A stretch of DNA of 64,000 nucleotides from Alphaproteobacteria bacterium (GTDB lineage Bacteria > Pseudomonadota > Alphaproteobacteria > Acetobacterales > Acetobacteraceae). Under the pieces are notes generated by a model, which was not told the origin of the DNA, made no database searches, and saw nothing but the letters and a program-made list of their open reading frames with translations. The position numbers were made by a program, and so were the translations under genes. The DNA is taken from the NCBI GenBank assembly GCA_016869735.1, contig VGDL01000008.1, forward strand, positions 1-64,000, read 5' to 3'. Positions 35,527-43,761 of the stretch are shown here, piece by piece (positions within the stretch are counted from its first letter, which is position 1; each line of letters starts with the position of its first letter).

Positions 35527-36492
35527 ATGCTCGCGCCCGTCTCACTCGCCGCCTGGGGCAGTTTCCATGTTGGCGGGCGGGAAGTCACCATCGCTGATCA
35601 GCCCGCGCGTGAGGTGCTTTTCACGCCGGGCGGCGTGCCCGCCAAGGTGGACCCCAACGGTACCTATTTGATCGGTGCGCTTTACGCGCAATACATGATC
35701 CCCGCCGCGCCGCGTGGGCGCGCACCATTGCTGATGTGGCATGGCGGTGGGCTTTCCGGTGTTTGTTGGGAGACCACGCCCGATGGCCGCGAAGGCTGGC
35801 AGCATTATTTTCTGCGCCAAGGCTGGCCGGTTTATGTGAGCGATGCGGTGGAACGCGGCCGTTCCGGCTGGTCCCTGATCCCTGAGGTCACTGGCGGCAC
35901 CGCACTGACGCTCCCGATAGACAATCCTTTTGAGCGTTTTCGGATTGGCGCTGGCCCCGGTTCCTATCAGCGCGGCGAAGTGCTGCCAGGCAATCAATTC
36001 CCCGCCGATGATGCCAGTTACCGTAATTTCATGCGCCAGATCGTGCCGCGCTTCACGACGACGGATGAATTGAGCCTTGATGCCTATGATGCGCTGCTTG
36101 CCCGTGTTGGGCCGGCAGTGGTGATGGCGCATAGCCAGGGCGGGTTTTTTGCCTGGAATGCGGCGCAGCGTCGGCCTGATGCGCTGCGCGCCCTGGTGCT
36201 GGTGGAGCCTGCCTCCATTGGCGATCCCGCGCAGATCGCCAAATTACGCGATATTCCCGTGCTGATGATCTATGGGGATTACATCAAGGAAGATGCGCGC
36301 TGGCCCGATATTCGCGCGCGCGGCATTGCCTTCGCAGAAGCGCTCCGCGCCGCAGGTGGCTCGGTTGATGCCGTGGACCTGCCCGAACACGGCATCACCG
36401 GCAATAGTCACATGATCATGATGGACCGCAATAGTGACCAGGTGGCGGCACTTGTGCAGGGCTGGCTCGCGGCACGCGGGCTATGGGCCTGA
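35527..36492 (+). CDS. Alpha/beta hydrolase
   Basis: A 321-residue serine hydrolase. The oxyanion region is PLLMWHGGGLSGVCWETTPD, the nucleophile elbow VVMAHSQGGFFAWNAA carries Ser, the acid is likely in VLMIYGDYIKED, and the catalytic His in GITGNSHMIMMDRNSD. The N terminus has no clear signal peptide. It resembles esterases of unknown substrate found in proteobacteria. It starts seven bases after the flavoprotein gene and is probably in the same operon. Confidence 0.85.
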   Translation: MLAPVSLAAWGSFHVGGREVTIADQPAREVLFTPGGVPAKVDPNGTYLIGALYAQYMIPAAPRGRAPLLMWHGGGLSGVCWETTPDGREGWQHYFLRQGWPVYVSDAVERGRSGWSLIPEVTGGTALTLPIDNPFERFRIGAGPGSYQRGEVLPGNQFPADDASYRNFMRQIVPRFTTTDELSLDAYDALLARVGPAVVMAHSQGGFFAWNAAQRRPDALRALVLVEPASIGDPAQIAKLRDIPVLMIYGDYIKEDARWPDIRARGIAFAEALRAAGGSVDAVDLPEHGITGNSHMIMMDRNSDQVAALVQGWLAARGLWA

Positions 36493-36537
36493 TTAACCGG
36501 CTTTTCCTTCAACACTTTCGGGTCTAGCATCACCTTC

Positions 36538-36575
36538 GCTATCGCGCGATCCGCCATTGCGGTTCACGCGATAGC
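36538..36575. repeat. Imperfectly nested palindrome in the hydrolase-MFS gap
   Basis: GCTATCGCG (36538-36546) and CGCGATAGC (36567-36575) form a perfect nine-pair stem; inside it CCGC-CATT-GCGG makes a second one. A further TCACCG-CTT-CGGTGA hairpin lies at 36597-36611. Together they occupy the 162-base gap between the hydrolase and MFS genes, which holds no gene. It could be a terminator or a REP-like repeat. Confidence 0.45.
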
Positions 36576-36654
36576 ATAAAAATTTGGGCGGCTGATTCAC
36601 CGCTTCGGTGATTCCACCTACGCGGATCAGACGCCATAAGGAAGCGTGCCTGGA

Positions 36655-37866
36655 ATGTCTGTGCTTGATGGTGCCGCGCGGCGGAATCTTTTTCTCTTGG
36701 CCTGTTGTCAGGCCATTGGTCAGGCCGGCAATACGCTGATGTTCGCCGCCACCGCGCTTTCCGTGGTGACCTTCTACCATAACCGGGACCTGGCGACCCT
36801 TCCCGTCACCTTGCAGCATCTGGGCATTATGATCGCGGTGTTTCCCGCCGCCGCACTGATGCAGCGTATGGGAAGGCGCTTTGGTTTTCGGATCGGTTCC
36901 ATCTTCGGCATGGTGGGGGGCGCGATTGTGGCGCTGGGGCTTTATACCGCGACCTTCGCGCTGATGTGCCTGGGCGGCCTGATCCTGGGTTATGCAGTGG
37001 CCAGCCTGCAAATGTATCGCTTCGCGGCGGTGGAACTTGTCCCCGCTTCCTATCGCGCCAAGGCAATTTCCTGGGTGACGGCGGGCGGCGTGGTGGCCGG
37101 CATTATCGGCCCCAGCATTGTGCGCGTTTCGCATGACCAGATGTTGCCGCTGTATTTTGCGACCTATATCGCGCTGATCGGCATTCATGCTGTGGTCTTC
37201 ACCATCATGGGCTTCATCAAATTCCCGCCCATGCAGGAAGCCACGGTGAAAGCGGATGGCAGCGCGGTTGCGCCACCGCGCCCCTTGTTTGAAATTGCGT
37301 CTCAGCCGCGGTTCATCGCCGCCGTGATTTCCGGCATGGTGGCGTTTGGCATCATGTCATTTCTGATGAGTGCCTCACCCCTCGCGATTGTGGCTTGTGG
37401 CTTGCCGCATACGGAAGCGCATTGGGTGATCTTCATGCATGTGATGGGGATGTTCGTACCATCCTTCTTCACCGGCAATCTGATCACGCGTTATGGCACC
37501 ACCAATGTCATGTTCTGGGGCATTGCGCTTCTGCTACTCGGTGTATTCGCCGCACTTGCTGGCAATCATGAATGGCATTTCCGCATTGCGCTGACGCTGA
37601 ACGGCGTGGGCTGGAACTTCCTGTTCATCGGCGCCACCAATCTGGTGACCACCTGCTACCGTCCGAATGAACGCGGCAAGGCGCAGGCGCTGAATGACTT
37701 CCTGGTGTTCGGCACCACCGCGACCGCGAGCTTCCTGGCCGGCTTCCTGCATGAGCATTTCGGCTGGGTGCCGCTGAATTGGGCTTCCATCCCGCTGCTG
37801 CTGGTGGCGGTGCTGGCGGTGACCTGGCTGCGCTTTCAGCGCGAACCGGCAAAAGCGGCGGCGTAA
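36655..37866 (+). CDS. MFS transporter
   Basis: A 403-residue inner-membrane protein with twelve predicted hydrophobic segments. After the second segment the loop MQRMGRRFGFRIGS fits the GxxxDRxGRR-type MFS motif, and the last half has LITRYGTTNVMFWGIALLL. Likely a proton-coupled drug or metabolite exporter; the substrate cannot be read. AAGGAAG at 36638-36644 fits ATG at 36655; an upstream GTG at 36646 is too close to it. A 10-pair hairpin follows 50 bases after the stop. Confidence 0.85.
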   Translation: MSVLDGAARRNLFLLACCQAIGQAGNTLMFAATALSVVTFYHNRDLATLPVTLQHLGIMIAVFPAAALMQRMGRRFGFRIGSIFGMVGGAIVALGLYTATFALMCLGGLILGYAVASLQMYRFAAVELVPASYRAKAISWVTAGGVVAGIIGPSIVRVSHDQMLPLYFATYIALIGIHAVVFTIMGFIKFPPMQEATVKADGSAVAPPRPLFEIASQPRFIAAVISGMVAFGIMSFLMSASPLAIVACGLPHTEAHWVIFMHVMGMFVPSFFTGNLITRYGTTNVMFWGIALLLLGVFAALAGNHEWHFRIALTLNGVGWNFLFIGATNLVTTCYRPNERGKAQALNDFLVFGTTATASFLAGFLHEHFGWVPLNWASIPLLLVAVLAVTWLRFQREPAKAAA

Positions 37867-37916
37867 AACGCTGCGGCGCCGCCGTAATGCTGCCATCGCC
37901 GTGGCGTTTCCTGATA

Positions 37917-37944
37917 TTGCGCGGGTGTTTCCAAACCCGCGCAA
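37917..37944 (+). terminator. Ten-pair hairpin between the MFS gene and the envelope cluster
   Basis: TTGCGCGGGT pairs exactly with ACCCGCGCAA around eight bases. It separates the MFS gene from the gene at 37982 and probably ends the former transcript. The T tract is poor (no run). Confidence 0.5.
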
Positions 37945-37981
37945 CCTGGTCTAGCCTTTCCTGGTTAAATCCCGAGGTCCC

Positions 37982-39799
37982 ATGGCCGCGCCACGTTTGC
38001 TCCTGAAGACTGATCTTGCCGGGCTGCAACCCTTGCTGTTGCGCGGCCAGCCAGTGCATGCGCTGCATCAGCGCCTGACCGACCAACTCGCTGCCCGGGG
38101 CGCGCCTGCCGCGCTGTTCGCCGAGCCCATTACCGGGGCCGGGGCCATTTCCTGGTATGGCGAAGCGACTGGCGAACCGCAGCCCTTGCCCAGCCTTTCC
38201 GCTGCGCGGCGGGCAGAGGCTGAAGCCGTGCTGTCCCGCCAGATTCAGGCGCTGGAACCGCTGCTGGATGATGCGGAAATCGGCCCGCTGCTCCGCCGCG
38301 CCTTGGTGCTGCCCAGCGCCGATTCCATCCTGGTGCTGGACGGCCAGATCATCCTGACCGGTTGGGGTTTGGCAGCGCGGGAGATTGCCGAAGACCCCGC
38401 CGCGCTTGCCGCGCAACTCCGCCGCGTTTTAGGGCCTTGTTCGCAGCGTTTGGCCGCCGCGCCTGATGGGTTTCTCTCAGGCGCTGCCATGGCCGCACCC
38501 GTATCGGCAGCGCCTGCCGCGCCACCCCCTGCTGTAGCCCGCGCGGCAGCACCGCCACCGCCGCCACCCGCAGCCGCGCCCATAATGGCTGCGGCGCCGC
38601 GCGCGCCTTTTGGCGGGGCGGCTTGGCTTCTCCCGCTGCTCGCTCTTGTGGCGCTGATTTTCTTGGCGCTCGGCTTTTGGCTCGCCTGGATGCACATGCA
38701 GCGCGATCTGGCGGGGCAACAGCAAACCGTCTCCATCGTGGATGATGCCGCAACCCGCAACGCCATCCGCCTGCAACGCGAAACCAATGAGGCGCTGGAG
38801 CGTGACCTGGAACGTATGCGGCGCCTGGCTGCAACGCCCAATGTCTGCACGCCGGAAGGCCCGCTTGGCCTGAACCCGCCGCCAGAACGCCAACCAGTGC
38901 GGCCTGAGAGCGTGCCCCCCGCCATTCCGCAGCGGCAAGGTGAGGCACCACGGCCCTTCAGCGGTTCCCTCGCGCAATTGCTGGAACATGCGACGGTGAT
39001 GATTGCCTCGGCCGGGCCGTCGGGGATTGGTCATGGCAGCGGGTTTTTCATCGCCGGCGATCTGGTGCTGACGAACGCCCATGTCGTGCAACAGGCCGAT
39101 CCCAACCAGATATTCGTCATGTCGCGCGCCATGGGCCGCGCGGTGAAGGCGCAGCTGGTCAGCATGACGCGCGACGCGGGCGGTGGGCCGGTTGAACCCG
39201 GCATGCCGGATTTCGCGCTGCTCAGGCTGCCGGAAGCGGTGGCCGGCGCGCAGCCACTGGCACTGACACCCACCGCCGATAAGCTTCTGGATGTGGTGGC
39301 GGCGGGCTATCCCGCTTCTGTCGTGCAGGTCGAACAGGGCATGCAGGAATTGCAGCAGGGCAGGCTTGGCACGCCGCCCGAATTGGTGCTGACGCGGGGC
39401 AGCATCAGCACCATCCAGCGGCTGGAAAATGGCCTGGTGGTCATGCCGCATTCGGCCGATATCTCACCGGGCAATTCGGGCGGGCCGCTGGTGGATACAT
39501 GCGGGCGTGTGGTTGGCATCAATACCTTTGTCAGTTTCGCGACCCAGGTCGCGGATCGCGTCAAATACGCGCAAAAAACCGAAAGCCTGCTACCCTGGCT
39601 GCAACAGCAGAATGTGCAGACGGTGGTGAAGGCTGAAGCCTGTGAACCCGTGGTGCCCGGCCTGCCGGCAACACCAGCGCCGCCCGCAAATGCGCCTGCC
39701 ACGCCGGCGACACCGGCGCCCGCACCCGCACCTGCTGCACCGGCACCCGCGCCCGCGCCCGCACCCGCGCCCCCTGCCGGGGCCGGGGCGCCGCGTTAA
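37982..39799 (+). CDS. Membrane-anchored trypsin-like serine protease with SrfA-like N-terminal domain
   Basis: A 605-residue protein. Residues 1-130 are a cytosolic domain shared with the next three genes (APAALFAEP near 47, ISWYG near 60, GQIILTGWG at 121-129). A Pro/Ala segment and one membrane span (about 213-237) lead to a charged helix (about 255-285) and Cys289. Residues 330-540 are a chymotrypsin-fold protease related to HtrA but without PDZ: His367 in LTNAHVV, Asp410 in MPDFALLRL, Ser499 in SPGNSGGPLVD. The tail from 555 is a Pro/Ala repeat. With its N terminus inside, the protease should face the periplasm. It opens the cluster with three paralogous scaffold proteins. The SrfA comparison is from memory. 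Confidence 0.85.
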   Translation: MAAPRLLLKTDLAGLQPLLLRGQPVHALHQRLTDQLAARGAPAALFAEPITGAGAISWYGEATGEPQPLPSLSAARRAEAEAVLSRQIQALEPLLDDAEIGPLLRRALVLPSADSILVLDGQIILTGWGLAAREIAEDPAALAAQLRRVLGPCSQRLAAAPDGFLSGAAMAAPVSAAPAAPPPAVARAAAPPPPPPAAAPIMAAAPRAPFGGAAWLLPLLALVALIFLALGFWLAWMHMQRDLAGQQQTVSIVDDAATRNAIRLQRETNEALERDLERMRRLAATPNVCTPEGPLGLNPPPERQPVRPESVPPAIPQRQGEAPRPFSGSLAQLLEHATVMIASAGPSGIGHGSGFFIAGDLVLTNAHVVQQADPNQIFVMSRAMGRAVKAQLVSMTRDAGGGPVEPGMPDFALLRLPEAVAGAQPLALTPTADKLLDVVAAGYPASVVQVEQGMQELQQGRLGTPPELVLTRGSISTIQRLENGLVVMPHSADISPGNSGGPLVDTCGRVVGINTFVSFATQVADRVKYAQKTESLLPWLQQQNVQTVVKAEACEPVVPGLPATPAPPANAPATPATPAPAPAPAAPAPAPAPAPAPPAGAGAPR

Positions 39800-39814
39800 G
39801 CGGGCGCCGCGCGC

Positions 39815-41098
39815 ATGTCCGGTTCCGGCGATGGCAGCCTGATTGCCACAACGCGCAATGCGGAATTGCAGGTTCTGGGCTCAGGCGGGCAGCTTGCGGT
39901 CCAGGCCTGGGATCAGATCAGCGGCTATTTGCGCCGTGCGCGTAGCCCGGCCCATGCCGCGCTTTTTGCTGAGCCCAATCCAGACGCAGATCGCGGCATC
40001 ACGGATTGGTATGCGGCAGGGCAGGGCGCGGCGCCGCCGCTGGAATCGCTGCCCGATGCGGCACGGGAAGCGCCACGCGCCGAATTCGCGCGGCTTTACG
40101 GCGATATCCGCGAAGAAGCAGATCGGCTGCGCGCCAGCACGCGCGAGAGTGAGCGTTTTCTTGGCGAATTGATCGCGCTTGCGCTGATCACGCCCGCGAC
40201 CGATTGCCTGCGCGTGATCGGCGGCCAGCCCGTGCTGGTCGCTTGGGGGCATGCGAAATTGGGTGAGGCACCCAGCCCCGAATTGCTGATTGGCATGACG
40301 CGTCGGCGCGGGGCTGGCCTGGCGCCGATGCAGATTGTCGGCCCGCCTGCCGCAGCCCCCGCGCAAAAATCTTGGTTGTTTTGGCTGCTGGGCTTGCTCG
40401 GGCTTTTGTTCCTGCTGCTGTTGTTGCTGCTGCTCCTGTGGCGCGACCCCTTTGGCTGGTTCAAGGCCGCGCTGCCGCAATGCGTGGTGCAGCCGGGCAA
40501 TGCCGAATTGCTTGATGAACTCCGCGCCGCGCAGGCACGCGAAGCGGCGCTGCGTGGAGATATCGCGCGGGAGATGCTGCGCCTTGGGGATCGGCGCACC
40601 GCCTGCCCGCCACCGGAACCGCCGCCACCCCCGCCACCTCCGCCCCGCCGGGCGGAGCCACCCCCGCCCCCCCCGCCCCCCCCGCCCCCACGGCAGGAAG
40701 ATGCGGAACGCGCCCGGCGCGAAGGTGCGCGCAGCGGGCGGGTGCAGATCATCCTTGCCTGGGATGATCGCAATGATCTTGACCTGATGATGGTCTGCCC
40801 GAATGGTGAGCGGCTTTATTTCGATCGGCGCCAAGCCTGTGGCGCCGAATTGGATGTGGACCGCAATGCGGGCAATAATGGGTTGACGCCAACGCCTGTG
40901 GAAAACATCGTTTTTGTGGCGGAACCAGCGCCGGGGCGCTACCGGATCATCGTCTCGCATTTCCAGAACAACCCGCCATCACCGGCTTCTTCGCCGTATC
41001 GCGTGACGGTGAAGCGCGAAGGCCGGCCGGATCAGGTTTTCACCGGGCGCGTGGCGGCCAGGCAGCAGGTTGAGGCAGGGCATTTCGATGTGCCCTAA
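39815..41098 (+). CDS. Single-span membrane protein, SrfA-like N-domain and YfaP/DUF2135-like C-domain
   Basis: A 427-residue paralogue of the preceding gene's N-terminal part: AALFAEP at 48-54, ITDWYA at 62-67, GGQPVLVAWGHAK at 136-148. The membrane span is 186-209 (very Leu rich). The periplasmic part has Cys223, a helix, Cys264, a polyproline stalk (265-292) and a C-terminal beta domain from about 308: VQIILAWDDRNDLDLMMVCP, a SGGEL-like AELDVDRNAG and GRYRIIVSHFQ, which recall the YfaP/DUF2135 domain. It starts 15 bases after the protease gene. Function unknown; the C-domain looks like a ligand-binding or scaffold module. Confidence 0.75.
   Translation: MSGSGDGSLIATTRNAELQVLGSGGQLAVQAWDQISGYLRRARSPAHAALFAEPNPDADRGITDWYAAGQGAAPPLESLPDAAREAPRAEFARLYGDIREEADRLRASTRESERFLGELIALALITPATDCLRVIGGQPVLVAWGHAKLGEAPSPELLIGMTRRRGAGLAPMQIVGPPAAAPAQKSWLFWLLGLLGLLFLLLLLLLLLWRDPFGWFKAALPQCVVQPGNAELLDELRAAQAREAALRGDIAREMLRLGDRRTACPPPEPPPPPPPPPRRAEPPPPPPPPPPPRQEDAERARREGARSGRVQIILAWDDRNDLDLMMVCPNGERLYFDRRQACGAELDVDRNAGNNGLTPTPVENIVFVAEPAPGRYRIIVSHFQNNPPSPASSPYRVTVKREGRPDQVFTGRVAARQQVEAGHFDVP
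40661..40689 (+). repeat. Homopolymeric C tracts coding the polyproline stalk
   Basis: The stalk of the gene at 39815 is encoded by C5-G-C8-G-C8-G-C5. Two runs of eight C are long enough for replication slippage; a change of one base would remove the C-terminal domain. Confidence 0.6.
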
Positions 41099-41143
41099 AG
41101 GGCGCGGAAAGACTTCTTTGTGGGATAGGGGCGGGGGCGCCTG

Positions 41144-41869
41144 ATGCAGCCTTTGTCAACGCTTCCGCTTGATAGGTATCGATCACTCCTGCCATCGGGG
41201 CAGGATCATGCTGGTGCGCATCAGGCGCTGGTCGCGTTGCTCGGTGAATGCGTGGGGGCGGAGGTTACTGGTTTTTTTGCGCCAATCCGCGCGATTGAGC
41301 AGGGCATCCGCTTTTTCGCTCCGGAAGGCCGCGTGGCGCGCTTTGCCGAATTGGATGCCACCGGCCAGGACAGGCTGCGCGCCGAGATCGGGCGGATCAT
41401 CAGTGCATTGCGCCGCGCCGCTGCCCTGGCGGCGGCGGAAAATCCGGCAGTGGCGGGACATCTTCCGGCCCTGGTCGCCGCCGCCATCGAAATCCCAAGC
41501 TTTGAGGAGGTATTTGCCCATGAAGGCCGCCCGGTGCTGGCGGGCTGGGGCATGGCGCCGGCCAATGCACCGGGCGGGCTTGGGCTATTGCGTGGGTTGG
41601 ATGACGGCAAGCCCGCCGAAGCGCCGGGGCGCGCGCCCTTGGTCGCGCTGGGGGCGGCGCTGGTCGCGCTGCTTTTGCTTGGGGCGCTCTCGGCCTTTGC
41701 CGCGCCCTGGATTGCGCGCTGGCTGACGCCGGAGCCCGGCATGTGCCGCGTAGAGGAGAATGATTTGGGCACCATGCAAACCTTGCTTCGCGAAAGGGAG
41801 CGGGAGCGGGAACTCCGCCATCGTATGGCGACGCTGGAGGAAGAATTTGGCCGCCGCCGCGCCGAATGC
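41144..41869 (+). repeat. Tandem gene duplication, copy 1 (codons 1-242)
   Basis: Colinear without gaps with 42450-43175. By eye about 80% of residues are identical, and DNA blocks of more than 40 bases, such as that around 41362-41403, are exact. Confidence 0.85.
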
Positions 41870-42361
41870 GCATTGCCAGAACCATCGCCACCGCCTCCGG
41901 TGCCTGAGCCGCCGCCGCCGCCTCCACCTCCACCACCGCCGCCGCGCCCCATCCCGCCACCGCCTCTGCCCGCAGAGCGTTGGGACAGGGGGGACCTTGG
42001 GTTATTGAATGGTTGTTGGGTACTTGGTGCCGAAACGCAGGCCACACTAACCATGAATGGTCGTTCCGAACCTTGCCGTGTGCTGGCTGGAAGAATCTGC
42101 TTCGGCGAAAATGGCCGTGGTACCCGCGAATCGGTAGCGAATTGTCCAAGCGCAAGCAGGATCACATGTACCGCGCCGGTGACAGGGAGTTTTGCTGGAA
42201 GCACGCTGCGTATAACGCAGCCTCAGGTACTTTGTGTACCAGCCTCAATCAACTGGCGCCCTGATACGCTGAATTGCACACGCATCAGCAATAACTTGGC
42301 AAGGTGCGTTGATAGTCGCGGCTTCCATCATGACTTCCGTATGGAAGGCGGGCGCCGTTGA
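41144..42361 (+). CDS. Single-span membrane protein, SrfA-like N-domain, unique C-domain (first duplicate)
   Basis: A 405-residue protein. The N-domain carries VTGFFAP at 41-47, IRFFAP and GRPVLAGWG at 128-136. A span lies at about 165-190, then Cys201, a charged helix with repeated Arg-Glu residues (214-238), Cys242 and a polyproline stalk to about 277. The C-domain (280-405) starts LGLLNGCWVLGAETQATL and has about eight Cys, so is probably disulfide-rich and beta. Its DNA is only about 55% GC by my count, unlike the rest. Residues 1-242 are near identical to the next gene. Cys pairing 201/242 around a helix is repeated in that gene and similar in the previous one. Confidence 0.72.
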   Translation: MQPLSTLPLDRYRSLLPSGQDHAGAHQALVALLGECVGAEVTGFFAPIRAIEQGIRFFAPEGRVARFAELDATGQDRLRAEIGRIISALRRAAALAAAENPAVAGHLPALVAAAIEIPSFEEVFAHEGRPVLAGWGMAPANAPGGLGLLRGLDDGKPAEAPGRAPLVALGAALVALLLLGALSAFAAPWIARWLTPEPGMCRVEENDLGTMQTLLRERERERELRHRMATLEEEFGRRRAECALPEPSPPPPVPEPPPPPPPPPPPPRPIPPPPLPAERWDRGDLGLLNGCWVLGAETQATLTMNGRSEPCRVLAGRICFGENGRGTRESVANCPSASRITCTAPVTGSFAGSTLRITQPQVLCVPASINWRPDTLNCTRISNNLARCVDSRGFHHDFRMEGGRR

Positions 42362-42449
42362 AAATGGCCCCTCGACTATTCCATAGGCGAATTTCTGTTA
42401 TTCAGCTTCCTGACTGGGCTTGCCGCTCTGCGAGCTTGGATGGCCCGCC

Positions 42450-43175
42450 ATGCAGCCGCTGATCACGCTCCCGCTTGATGGTTATCGGGTGATCCTGCCG
42501 GCGGGGCAGGATCACGCTGCGGCACACCGCGCCTTAACGGCGCTGCTGGGTGAAGCGCTGGGGCCGGAGGTCACCGGCTTTTTCGCGCCAGTCAGCGCGA
42601 CTGAACAGGGCTTAAGCTTCTTCGCCCCGGAAGGCCGCGTTGCGCGTTTTGCCGAACTTGATCCGATCGGCCAGGACAGGCTGCGCGCCGAGATCGGGCG
42701 GATCATCAGCGAACTCCGCCGCGCCGCTGCCCTGGCGGCGGCGGAAAATCCGGCAGCGGCGGGACATCTGCCGGCCCTGGTCGCTGCCGCGATTGAAATC
42801 CCAAGCTTTGAGCAGGTTTTCGCCCATGAAGGCCGCCCGGTGCTGGCGGGCTGGGGCACTGCACCCGCCAATGTGCCGGGCGGGCTTGGGCTATTGCGCC
42901 CATTGGATGATGGCCGGCCCGCCGAATCGCCTGCCCGCGCGCCCCTGGCGGCGCTCGGTGCCGCTTTGCTTGCGCTATTCTTGCTGGGTGCCTTGGCGGC
43001 TTTCGCCGCGCCATGGATCACCCGCTGGCTGGCGCCGGAAGCTGGCATGTGCCGCGTGGAACAAGGCGACCTGGACGCGATGCACACCCTGCTGCGTGAA
43101 CGGGAACGTGAGAGGGAACTGCGCAACCGCCTGGCCGTGCTGGACGAAGAACTTGGCCGCCGCCGCGCGGAATGC
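42450..43175 (+). repeat. Tandem gene duplication, copy 2 (codons 1-242)
   Basis: Partner of 41144-41869. Identity drops abruptly after the second Cys and the stalk, where the two C-terminal domains are unrelated. Confidence 0.85.
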
Positions 43176-43673
43176 CCGCTACCGGAGGCCCCGCCCCCGC
43201 CGCCTCCGCCGCCACCACCTACAGCGCCGGAACCACCGCGCCAGCCGGAACCCAGGCCCGAACCACCGCCCCCGCCCCCGCCGCCTCCTCCGCCGCGCCC
43301 GACACCGCCGCCGCGCCCGGTGGAGCGGCCCTTGGAACGCCCGCCCAATGTCGAGCCCTGCAACTCCGAAGTACAAAGCGGCGGGCGCGGCATTACGGAG
43401 ACGCGGCATTATTTGGGGCCAAACCCTGGGCGCGTTTCCATACCCTACAATACGCGGATGGAGCCTGATCGCATCCGCGTCTATCACCGTGGGCGGCTGC
43501 TTTCGGAAACGCCGGGTTTTGTTTCCGGCAATGGCGCGATTTCCTTTGACTGGAACCCGCCGCGCGGTGGTTCGGCTGAGGATTATGTAGTCACGGTTGA
43601 GGTCATGGGCACGCCCGGATCACCTTCCACGCGTTGGGATTACCGTATCGGCTGCCCCGGTGGCGGGCGGTGA
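42450..43673 (+). CDS. Single-span membrane protein, SrfA-like N-domain, different C-domain (second duplicate)
   Basis: A 407-residue protein. Residues 1-242 repeat the previous protein (VTGFFAP at 41-47, GRPVLAGWG at 128-136, span about 165-190, Cys201, helix, Cys242). The stalk is longer (about 245-297). The C-domain is unrelated: from Cys302 it reads ITETRHYLGPNPGRVSIPYN, then PDRIRVYHRGRLLSETPG and AISFDWNPPRGGS, which looks like a jelly-roll/lectin-type beta domain that binds a ligand. The start is taken at ATG 42450, matching the MQPL opening of copy 1; a TTG at 42420 would add ten residues. Function unknown. Confidence 0.72.
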   Translation: MQPLITLPLDGYRVILPAGQDHAAAHRALTALLGEALGPEVTGFFAPVSATEQGLSFFAPEGRVARFAELDPIGQDRLRAEIGRIISELRRAAALAAAENPAAAGHLPALVAAAIEIPSFEQVFAHEGRPVLAGWGTAPANVPGGLGLLRPLDDGRPAESPARAPLAALGAALLALFLLGALAAFAAPWITRWLAPEAGMCRVEQGDLDAMHTLLRERERERELRNRLAVLDEELGRRRAECPLPEAPPPPPPPPPPTAPEPPRQPEPRPEPPPPPPPPPPPRPTPPPRPVERPLERPPNVEPCNSEVQSGGRGITETRHYLGPNPGRVSIPYNTRMEPDRIRVYHRGRLLSETPGFVSGNGAISFDWNPPRGGSAEDYVVTVEVMGTPGSPSTRWDYRIGCPGGGR

Positions 43674-43761
43674 GGGTGCTGCGATGATTTTGCCGCAAAG
43701 CTGCGCTATTCATGCCATAGTGATAGGATAGCTAAGCCACAATCGAAGGGATCCCCCGCCC

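Noticed and set aside
36493-37188. 231-codon minus-strand open frame after the hydrolase
   Set aside because: Mostly overlaps the MFS gene on the opposite strand, has no domain, and composition is shadow-like.
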